Assembly: GCA_023101725.1 (NCBI GenBank)
Contig: JALJCO010009074.1
Span: forward strand, 248,001 to 312,000
Length of the DNA stretch: 64,000 bases
DNA from: Atherinomorus stipes
Taxonomy: Eukaryota > Chordata > Actinopteri > Atheriniformes > Atherinidae
Reading direction: 5' to 3'
The translations under genes and the position numbers were made by a program. The stretch's first letter is position 1; each line of letters begins with the position of its first letter. This document shows positions 56,301 to 64,000 of the stretch, piece after piece. The notes under the pieces are model-generated. The model was given only the letters and a program-made list of their open reading frames with translations, was not told the origin of the DNA and did not search any database.

Positions 56301-58711
56301 TGGCTGGATAACGTTGCAATGTTTGTTGGTCTCTCTTTCTGTCTCTCCCCCCCCCCCAGCCGGTCGAGGCAGATGGCCGCCCTACCTGAGCCGGGTTCTG
56401 CCGGAGGTTTTTCCTCCCTGTTAAAAGGGTGTTTTCCTTCCCCCTGTCGCCACCATGCTTGCTCAGGATGGGAGATTGGACTGGGTCAAGTCAAGATTCG
56501 ATCCAATCTGTTGGTTTCCTTAGCTAGGCTATAATGAATCTGACCTGATTTTTTCTGTTAAGCACCCTGAGGTGACACTGTCATGAATTGACGCTATATA
56601 AATAATGTTGAATTGAATTCTCTCAAACATGAAGATGTTTGAGAGAATTGAATTCTCTCAAACATGAAGATGTTTGAGAGAATTCAATTCAACCGTCATG
56701 AAGACGGTAAAACATGGGTCAGGGAAAACAATACGACATCGCCATGACAACAAATCAGATGTGGACTGATGTCACTGTGAATGTGGCAAGGTACGCAACA
56801 GAGGGCCCGGGCGGGCTTTGAACCCCAGACTCCCGGGTGAAAGTCATGCACGCTGACCATTCAGCCAAAGGGACATCCCTGTGGCCAAGTAGCCAGGGCA
56901 CATGATCAGTCGGAGGCATAGTGACAGGACCGTCAACTGCCACATAACTGACGGACCACGTCTTCACATAGAGGCTGGTGATAACTTTACATGCAGCGGA
57001 TGTCGTCGGTCTGCCTGGTTTCACGCGAACGCAGCATGAAAAGTACGAGGGAGCTGCTCCCGATTACACAGTGTCCCTTTAAGTCATTTCTTATCCCAAA
57101 CAGAGCTCTTAACTCCAATTACACAAAACTGGTACATTAGTTTGAAAGTTCAGAGGGTTCTCACTTCACACACATGGTTTTGTCCATTTGGGGACACCAT
57201 AGTAAAAATGGTGGGACAAATATGGCAGCCCCAATGTATGTGCACCTGCAGCAAGGAGATATAAATGACTCGTTCTAAGAAATGAACATATAACAGCTCT
57301 TCTAGTGGGGCATTTACACATTAATAGAAAAAGTTTTGATCGTGCTTCATATTTTTCTGCCACTGACTTTGGTTTTGTTACACACTGCATCTTTAACTTT
57401 CATGGACAGAATTTAAAAAAAAAACATTTTCTGTAGAACTTTAAGCCCTGCGACAGAGTGGCGACCTGTCCAGGGTGAACCTTGCCTCTCGCCTGATAAT
57501 AGCTGGGATAGGCTCCAGCAACCCCCGCGACCCTGAACTGGATAAGCGGTAGAGAAAATGACATGACATGACTTTAAGCATACATGCACCATCCAGCGGA
57601 GCACGTGAGCATGGCTGTATCTATGATCAAATATTATGGTTCAACAACTTCAAAGCCTTCAAAGAGATCTTCTTTTGGTGACTTCTTTTGTCTTGTTTTC
57701 TTTTGTTTGTTGTTTTTTTTTTAATCAGTTCATCGTTGCACAGAGCGAAAAAAAAAAAAAAATTAACCCAGACAAAGCATAACTGAATTCCTAACCAGAT
57801 CATCTACTCACATTTTTCAGGGCTTTTAAGGTTAAACACAAGATCATCAAACTGATCTCATGAACCTTGTCCAACCTGATGAACAAGACCACAAAGTAAA
57901 ACTATGCATCTGGAACAACCAATGTTTACTTTCACTTTGAAAAATTGATGCTTAATACTACTTGTGCATTTGGTGCAAGACATGGATGAACATTTGACCA
58001 CTTTACTGATGCTGGAAATCATAGTTCATCAATCAAAATTAATCATGAAACAAATCAAACACTTGGTATTAGAGTCCTGTAGGACAATGGACAAAGATTA
58101 TTATACCTTATATTTAATGAAGGTGGTTGCTGGTAACAGAGATTTCCATGAAATATCTTGTCTTATTGAGTTCACATACACATTAATATCAAAGTTTTAG
58201 ATTTTAAAACAGGAAACAACTTTGTAGTGCATTTAGTGCAGAGAAAATAATGACTCCACATGGCAACCTGTGAGATGAGAGAGTGGCTTTTGAATGATTA
58301 GTGACTTGAAAATTAAATGTTAAGTAGGTCCACTAAGTCCATATAAGCAGAAGGGTAAGTACCTGGGTAGTATTCACAGTGAAATATGTTTTCTTCTTTC
58401 CTACAATTGGAGTAGAGCACTGAATACACAAAGTGTTATGAATGGGAGTATTATGGGGTGACATAAGCACAACATCTCAGCAGCATCGTATCAACATGTG
58501 CAACACCTTTTAAGGAACGTTTATAGAAACGCTTAAAAGCTCATTTGTTTCTGAAATAAGTTGTTTTAAAAACCATCAACAGGTTAAATGCCCCCTGAAT
58601 ATTTAAAAATATTTCTGAACTGTCTGCAAACCACAAAAAGTCTGATATTGTCTTTCCTAATTTTACAATTAACTAAGTTTTTTTTTCAATCTCATGTCTT
58701 ACCTGTGACAT
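50329..58711 (-). CDS. apol: Apolipoprotein L-like protein, ten coding exons
   Basis: Minus-strand exons 58711-58703, 58419-58363, 54517-54416, 54293-54186, 53959-53852, 53763-53724, 53642-53591, 52346-52217, 51257-51069 and 50745-50329 join in frame to 403 residues. Residues 4-128 are proline- and lysine-rich (PKPPVPLPR, PPKPPQ, TPPPVAPKPW, PPPLPAKPPKQ) with two Glu-Tyr motifs, NEYVEI (Tyr 87) and DEYGSL (Tyr 125). Residues 129-202 are helical (QQIDELYCIASNLDK). Residues 203-265 form the glycine/alanine-rich hydrophobic hairpin starting VSKGTKIAGITGG, the APOL hallmark. The rest is an amphipathic C-terminus ending LVKIKELFSKP. No signal peptide, so probably cytosolic or on intracellular membranes, where APOLs associate with lipid and form membrane-inserting helices. 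The function of fish members is not established. Introns carry several transposons; a truncated duplicate lies at 44.7-46.0 kb. Confidence 0.9.
51362..52199. mobile_element. hAT-type element with 8-bp duplication, next to an APOL splice donor
   Basis: Ends CATGGGTGGGAAACTCTGGT and, inverted, CAGGGGTGGGCAACTCTGGT are flanked by atgtaagg (51354-51361) and gtgtaagg (52200-52207), 7 of 8 identical. The right duplication ends 9 bp from the exon-intron border at 52216/52217. A second TIR element is nested at about 51493-52130. Confidence 0.8.
51493..52130. mobile_element. TIR element nested in the 51362-52199 hAT copy
   Basis: Left end GTGTCCAAATTTGGGGGCTA and the complement of the right end, GGCCAAATCCAAAGGGCTAC, are followed by a shared TCCTTCAAAGG, giving imperfect inverted ends of about 32 bp. 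Superfamily uncertain; no transposase. Confidence 0.6.
52640..53482. mobile_element. TTAA-duplicating MITE (Kolobok/piggyBac-like) in APOL intron
   Basis: AGGGACACTGTAA and the inverted TTACATAGTGTCCCT bound 843 bp, with TTAA directly on both sides (52636-52639, 53483-53486). An end of the same family, ACACAGTGTCCCTTTAA, survives at 57066-57081. Confidence 0.75.
55420..56178. mobile_element. Harbinger/ISL2EU-type MITE with TTA target duplication, inside LINE
   Basis: 759 bp with inverted ends GGCCCAATCCCAATT / complement of AAATGGGATTCACCC and many AGGGGTAGGG / CCCTACCCC words near both ends. TTA is duplicated at 55417-55419 and 56179-56181. Removing it plus one TTA restores continuous LINE 3' UTR. 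Confidence 0.75.
56607..56691. repeat. Tandem perfect hairpin (85 bp composite palindrome)
   Basis: GAATTCTCTCAAACAT / ATGTTTGAGAGAATTC arms with a GAAG loop occur twice in tandem (56615-56649, 56650-56685). The outer GTTGAATT / AATTCAAC arms make the whole block one larger palindrome at the tail of the LINE. Confidence 0.85.
56782..56945 (-). repeat. tRNA-derived SINE-like module in APOL intron
   Basis: Same module as at 28.2-29.1 kb: TGTGGCAAGGTACGCAAC (3' end on the minus strand), GGGCTTTGAACCCC B-box area, ATTCAGCCAAAGG, then the leader ending GACAGGACCGTCAACTGCC. Confidence 0.7.
57440..57575 (+). mobile_element. Dispersed fish LINE/SINE 3' tail
   Basis: GCGACAGAGTGGCGACCTGT..., AGCTGGGATAGGCTCCAGCA and GACCCTGAACTGGATAAGCG in this order are a very common teleost repeat tail, ending here in (CATGA)n. 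Confidence 0.6.
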
Positions 58712-59489
58712 GGTGCAATTTTTCTGCTTCTTTTGTCTTTGCTTGAATCACTCAGACGAGTGCACTTGCAAAAAAAGCAAGGGGAGATGTAAAACCAGTT
58801 AACACCTTGTAGTACTGATTCCTTCCTTTTCAGGTACGACCTGTCTCGCCGACTGTGCGTGTGTGTCTCAGTGGGTGGGGCCAGAGAGGTGACAAACCCC
58901 GCTCAAACATGTTTAGCCAATGGACTGCAGGCAGAGGTGGACATCTCTGGTCCAGAAAGTAAAAAAAAAAAAAAAAATCCTGTCTAGTTGTTCCAACCAA
59001 ACAGCTGAATTTAATCAGCACAGCTCTCTGCAGGTAGATGAGCTCGTTAGTGAAAACACCTGTTCTACGTGCCCAAAATATGGCAGGGTTTTTACTTTAT
59101 GGTACCTTGATTGTTCACCTCTAAAAATTCACTACAAATATGTCTTAGCTGGCACTACTTACAAATATAAGCAGTAGTTTGTATGTAGCAACAAACACAA
59201 TTTAATCTACAGACATATGAAACAAATTAAACACAAACTTTTATAAAATCCACTCAATATGAAACTGAGTAAAGTAGTATTTTCCTAACCAATATCAAAC
59301 TTTAACCTCTCAAATCATTTTCACTTTAGAAAACCTTTCCAGTTATATTGTTGAGCATGTGCACACACAGTTGCACAGATCAGATTACATTCGCACAGGA
59401 TGCATTTCCAGAATGGAGTTTGTTTCACTTTGTCTTTGTCAAAAATCCAAGTTGCAATTTTGTGCGACTAGAAAACTGAACCAATCAGA

Positions 59490-59690
59490 GCAGGGATGTC
59501 CAGTCGGTCCTCGAGGGCCACTGTCCTGCAGGTTTTCTTTCCCTTTCTGGTCCAGCACACCGGACTCACATTAAATGAATCCGACAGCCAATGAAGTTCT
59601 GCACAATGACTCATTAATTTGAGTCAGGTGTGTTGGAGCAGGGAGGCACAGAAAACCTGCAAGATTTTGGCCCTCGAAGCAGAGGTGGGA
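59490..59690. mobile_element. hAT-type MITE (TCCTCGAGGGCCA family)
   Basis: Inverted ends GGTCCTCGAGGGCCACTGTC / GGCCCTCGA with CCTGCAGGTTTTC and GAAAACCTGCA inside them, around a TCCAGCACACC...GTCAGGTGTGTTGGA core. Confidence 0.65.
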
Positions 59691-59871
59691 AGTGTGGAGT
59701 CAACAAGTCTTTCCCGTGTCATGTATTTGTTCTGTCCAGCTACTGAATCAGCCCAATTTAATGCTGGTTGGACTCACGTGGTTCAGTTGCTGGGCAGAAC
59801 AAATATATGACATGGGAAAGACTTATTGACTCCACACTTCCCACCTGTATCAGTGCATGATAGCACTAATA

Positions 59872-60060
59872 CAGGGGTGCCCAAGTCCAGTTCTCGAGAG
59901 CGACTATCCTGCACATTTTGGTTGCACCCCCTCTCCAACACACCTGAATCAAATGAATGGCTCGTTACCAGCCTCTGATTAACCATTTCATTCAGGTGTG
60001 TTGGAGAGGGGTACGTTCTAAAAATTTCAGGATCTTGCAGACCAGACTTGGGCACCCCTG
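59872..60060. mobile_element. hAT-type MITE (CAGGGGTGCCCAAGTC ends)
   Basis: CAGGGGTGCCCAAGTC at 59872 and its inverted partner GACTTGGGCACCCCTG ending at 60060 bound 189 bp. A Harbinger-type element abuts the right end. Confidence 0.7.
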
Positions 60061-61552
60061 GGGCCTGTACGACGAAGCCGGATTAACATGCCCGGGATTT
60101 CTCTCAGTTACCTGGGTTGACTTAACCAGACATCTGCGGTCTTGATAAACGGTACTATGAAGCTGGTTATCAACTCGGTAACTCAACCCAGGGTTTTCCA
60201 ATCTTAATCAGTGCGCGCTCACATAAAAGAGGCGGCGTTGGAAGCATCTGACCAATCGCAGACATGGAGAAACAGAGAGCGACATATTTCACCATGGAGG
60301 AGCAGACGATGATACTTAAGAAATATGTAGAATTCAGGATCATCATTCCTGAATGATAACACAACATTATGATTCAGGAATGATAATAAATGGCTCCATT
60401 TATGCTGCGGCAACACAGTCGCCGCAGCAAAAGCCAGGAATTAATGCTGGCTGTCAATGCGCAGCAAGTCCGTGCGATTGTACAATCATGGAACAATATC
60501 GGACTCTGATCATTTAGTGTTCATCACACTACAGCGCTTCCTCAGTATATTTGCTTCTCATACTGTGCATATGGATATTTTAGGCTCATATCGTTGAACG
60601 TGTTGTAACCCTTCACCATGCCGGCATGGGTGGGTGTGCGCTCCATAAATTCATGTTTTCTACATGTGTGACCTCTTAATCACATTATTTCAGATGCAAC
60701 CCCGCAGCGCAAGACGATCATGGGAACAAGTAAAGAACAAATACAAATATATAATCCAAACCGGCCATTGACGAGATTCTATGCTGCTACACTCTTTCAT
60801 GAATGAATATTTCATTTAATATTTGTGCAGCCCACAGGGAAAAAAGCGGGTATTACATGACATGTTTTTGCATTCAGTGTCGCCAACGGTGTGCATCAAA
60901 CTACCAGTGAATGAATGAATGAATAAATAAATGAATGACGTTTTACTGAGTGGGACCGTGAGCATAATTCGGCCACAAAAAATAAGCTTTTCAGCTACAT
61001 CAGTACAGCACAAATTTTTTTTTTCACTCGAGGTGAGGCGTTGGTTTATATCAAAATTAATTTAATTAGTCTAACATTAATAAAACCTCAGTGTGATGCA
61101 GAGCATCTGTGGTGTTGTCGGTGTCCGGCTGCGATGCGTTACATTAGTGATGTTCGGCTCTAACAGCTGACAGATGTAACGGAGTCCAGCAGAGGAAAAC
61201 CTACATCTTTCATATAAAGTGTCATGTGGCAAATCAAAAGGGTTGCACCATCTCTGAATATTCTCTCTCTTCTAAGAACTCCTCTCACGATCTGCGCACC
61301 GGCATCGACAGGATCTTCTAAAAATGGGCAGGCCATTTTCCAAGAGTGCTGATTGGTCAGGGGGTGGTGCTTTCATAGTCGGAGATCTCTTATCCAGAAC
61401 TTAACCTGGTCCAGACCAGGTTAGGCGTTCAGCATAAGTTACCGGGGAGATATAACCCGATCAGAAGTGAACCAGCGTCATAGGACGAAAAACCCAGGGT
61501 TAACCCTGAAGTTACCTCGATAAGAGAAAATCCGGCTTCGTCGTACAGGCCC
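60061..61552 (+). mobile_element. Harbinger-type element, 24-bp perfect TIRs, Myb-like remnant
   Basis: Both ends read inward GGGCCTGTACGACGAAGCCG followed by GATT. CTG is repeated at 60058-60060 and 61553-61555. A + strand remnant from ATG 60264, MEKQRATYFTMEEQTMILKK, looks like the N-terminus of the Myb-like protein of Harbinger transposons and stops after about 30 codons. No transposase is recognisable. Confidence 0.7.
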
Positions 61553-61688
61553 CTGGATAAAGAGTTTCAGTGGGTCCTTGCTTTTTCACAACGCAGTCAT
61601 GCTGAAGTTGGTAAAGCTTTCAGAAAATGCAACCCACTGATTTGTGTCCTATACGACAAATTCCTCTTTTTTTGTGTACACAGAAAAG

Positions 61689-62177
61689 TAATGCTTGAAT
61701 GTTTACATATCCTCCCATTTAAGATGAAAAAAAAACAGCTGCCAGTGAAATAAGTTGAAACTAACAGAAATAATAGTAAAAAAATTTTTTTAAATGAAAA
61801 TCATAGCACTGATTTTGAATTGTAGATCAACAGAAATATTAAAAACAAACAAACAATAAAAAGGCAAAAAAGTAAAGGCAAAACTCTGAGGCTATCACTG
61901 TAATCAACCGTTTTCTGTAACATCCAATCAGACTTATCCATCTGTTGACAGGTATTTTGGTCCACTGTTTATGAGCAAGGTGCTCTAATCTGACTGGGAC
62001 AGTTGTGTTTTATTATTTATTTTAAAACTACAATTCAAAATCAATATTCTATTTAACTAAATTTTAATTTAGTAAATTTCATTTACTGTAACTTTTTGGT
62101 TTTTTTTTTTTTTTTTAATGAATTACTATTGTGAATTTAACCTTTACTTTAATGGGAGTGTATGTAAACTTACAACA
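61689..62177. mobile_element. Tc1/mariner-type MITE, copy 3
   Basis: The interior matches copy 1 (AAATAAGTTG, TTTTGAATTGTAG, TTACTATTGTGAATTTAACC). Ends read GTTTACATATCCTCCCAT / complement of TGGGAGTGTATGTAAAC, a variant TIR. Confidence 0.6.
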
Positions 62178-62179
62178 GT

Positions 62180-62764
62180 ATTATACATTAAGCAAAACAG
62201 TGTCATGGTATCATTTGAAGCTGTTCTAAAATGTAAATTTATCTTCCAGTCATATAAGTGTGTATTTGGAGGCCATTATCAGGAGTTCAGTTGATGAAGT
62301 GGGATTAAGCTGAACTTGGATGCTTTAGGGAGAATAATGGACAAGACACCCACGCTGATGAATGAGACAGGCTGGGAATCGACAAACCTCATATTCACAT
62401 CATGGGAGACCAAAGTTTTTATGCTAATTTAGAGACCTCCTCAAGACAAAATAAGTTTTACTTGTTCTTCTACACTAGTACAATAGGATTAAAGTACACA
62501 AGTGCTTCTTTGGCATCTGGAGGGATCAGCTACAGCTGTCACAGGGATAACCAACATGGCCATGGCATGTCTTGAAAGACATGATGGACATGTAGCACTA
62601 ACCTGACACTGTTAAAAGTTTCAAACTGTGCATTTTGTTTTACATTGGCCAGTTATTGAGATCAGACACACCTGGATTAATCAGTTTGTCCAATAATGAA
62701 AGACAAGGAGCAAAGGTGCTGTCTGAAGTTCAGGAAGTAGTGGAACCGTGCATATAGCCCATTG
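62180..62764. other. Spacer between two Tc1-type copies, no gene seen
   Basis: AT-rich sequence without a motif-bearing frame or clear transposon ends. Confidence 0.4.
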
Positions 62765-63135
62765 TCATTCAACAGAATTATTAAAAATAAACAAAAAATA
62801 AAACAAGTAAACAAGCTCTATGGGGCTCCGAAGCTAAAATTTTTTGGGAGCAACACTTTGAGGCAATCACTGCATGTCTACACCTGGTGACAGGTACTTT
62901 GGTCCACGGTTCATGGGAAAGATGCTCTAATAATGTGTCTAGGGTAGTTTTGTACGTTTTTTTTTTTTAAGATTATTTTCAACCATAATTGAAAAACAAT
63001 ATTTTTCTCAATACATTATAGTTTTGTAAATTTTTATTTATTAGTTTCTTTAGTTTACTGTTGTTTGAATTACTATTGTGAATTTAACCTTTTCTTTTAA
63101 TTGGAGGATATGAATAATTTTGAGGGCAGTTGCAA
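62765..63135. mobile_element. Tc1/mariner-type MITE, copy 4, left end missing
   Basis: Starts within the family interior (CAACAGAATTATTAAAAATA) and keeps the right end GGAGGATATGAATAATTTTG with GAGGGCAGTTG. It lacks the left inverted repeat. Confidence 0.65.
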
Positions 63136-64000
63136 GATAAGATAGTCCTCTATTTGACTCACATTAGGGACATTCTAGCAGCAAATGAAAGGTATAACGA
63201 GACATATATAGATACAGTATATAGATTATATAGTTTATATGAGAAACTCAAAAGCTGAATAATTGGCAACATTTTTGCTAGTTTTTTTTTTTTTTTTTAA
63301 AGGAAAGAAAGTGCAACCCAGAAATTCATGTCTTTTCTTCAGCTTGGAAATGTTCTTAAAGCTAACAAAAAAGGTTTATGAGTACAAGCAGGATTGTCAT
63401 GATACACCTGTCAGCAGGTAGTCATGCAAATACAAAAGCAGAGAACAGAGGACTGGATGAGTTAGTTTTGGGGCCTCGAACATTGAGTTAGCGTGTCATC
63501 ACTGACAGTAAATTAATTTTTAATTAGTTTTAAAATGTAGTTTTGAAATAAATTAAAAACCAGGATTTACTGCAGGTCTCCTGCACCACAGAGCCATTTT
63601 TGTGTGAAGGGAACGTTTACAACTCTAAAACAAATAGTTCAGTAAACCGTTTCACATGGCAATAAATACTATCTAGGATTATGAAATAAAATCGGTGGAT
63701 ATAGATTTATTTCCATTATACGTGAACTGCAGTGGGACCAAAGGTACAGTTTAAATTTAGGGAATTTCAAAACCATACCCCAACCACACATCCAAACGAA
63801 CAAACAAAAAGCTGAAGAAAAACATTTTCATTCGTTTTTTTTTTTTACCCTTTAATAACAAGTATCCCAACGAGGACTGTGGAATGGGGGGACAAAAAAA
63901 AAAAAAACACAATGAGAAATCTCAAAAGGCCAGGAGCAGCTTTAGGTGGAACTAATTTAATGAGCATGATGTGATTTTTGCCAAATCTGTTGAAGTTTTT
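63136..64000. other. Terminal stretch, no gene seen
   Basis: AT-rich with several poly-A and poly-T runs (about 63282, 63837, 63896). No supported feature. Confidence 0.4.

Larger units (their letters stand above)
54785..56691 (+). mobile_element. 5'-truncated LINE (Rex1/L2-like), split by a later insertion
   Basis: The frame 54762-55379 encodes the C-terminal reverse-transcriptase end: KLVHAFLTSRLDYRNSILLG, LIQNAAARVLTRTSKRDHIS, LASLHWLPVKSRIEFKILLL, GRAFGYQAPLLWSQLP, TFKIRLKTFLSFYK, stop. The 3' UTR resumes at 56179 after an insertion (TAAGCTGCTATAGGC|TTA|GACTGCTGCAGG) and ends in CACCCTGAGGTGACACTG...GAATTGAATT. No 5' region, so inactive. Confidence 0.8.
54661..57392. mobile_element. TTAA-flanked MITE containing other elements (APOL intron)
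   Basis: Left end AAAGGTGCAGTATGTGAG after TTAA (54657-54660) pairs with right end CACACTGCATCT before TTAA (57393-57396). Inside lie a LINE fragment, a Harbinger-type element within it, and a tRNA-like module. Outer boundaries are imperfect inverted repeats. Confidence 0.55.

Noticed and set aside
60908..60938. (GAAT)n/(AAAT)n microsatellite as CRISPR-like array
   Set aside because: Simple tetranucleotide repeat without spacers; not a CRISPR array, and the genome is eukaryotic.

Overview
This is a vertebrate nuclear segment, almost certainly from a bony fish (probably a percomorph teleost). The evidence is AT-rich DNA, multi-exon genes with GT-AG introns, one ATF4 gene with the vertebrate upstream-ORF layout, one apolipoprotein-L gene of fish type, and many teleost-style transposon relics. 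It has no bacterial operons, CRISPR arrays or phage genes. Most short open frames are chance frames inside repeats or introns.

Layout. 1-4110 (+): last six coding exons of a SUN-domain nuclear-envelope protein (SPAG4/SUN3/SUN5 type). 7.6-10.5 kb (+): two-coding-exon rhodopsin-like orphan receptor. 11.3-17.3 kb: repeats, including a 3.6-kb Helitron-like element inserted in a Tc1-type element. 17.8-19.9 kb (-): two-exon protein with tandem, degenerate HIT domains. 20-39.8 kb: gene-poor and repeat-rich, with G-homopolymer tracts, hAT-type elements with target duplications, a cluster of tRNA-derived modules, LINE tails and Harbinger-type fragments. 39.85-43.9 kb (-): complete ATF4 gene (447 aa) with uORF1, overlapping uORF2 and a plausible promoter. 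44.7-46.0 kb (-): internally deleted duplicate of the apolipoprotein-L gene. 50.3-58.7 kb (-): complete ten-coding-exon apolipoprotein-L gene (403 aa), whose introns hold several nested transposons. 59-64 kb: more transposon relics.

The genes do not form one pathway. SUN-, ATF4- and APOL-type genes lie near one another on human chromosome 22q12-q13, so part of this window may be old conserved synteny; I recall that order and could not check it here. The strongest observations are: the ATF4 uORF1/uORF2 control cassette with a NAGNAG splice acceptor and a doubled DSGxxS degron; a receptor lacking the usual extracellular disulfide; an apolipoprotein L with a proline-rich N-terminus and two Glu-Tyr motifs; and unusually readable nested transposition events with intact target-site duplications. 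I found no convincing new defence or biosynthetic system.
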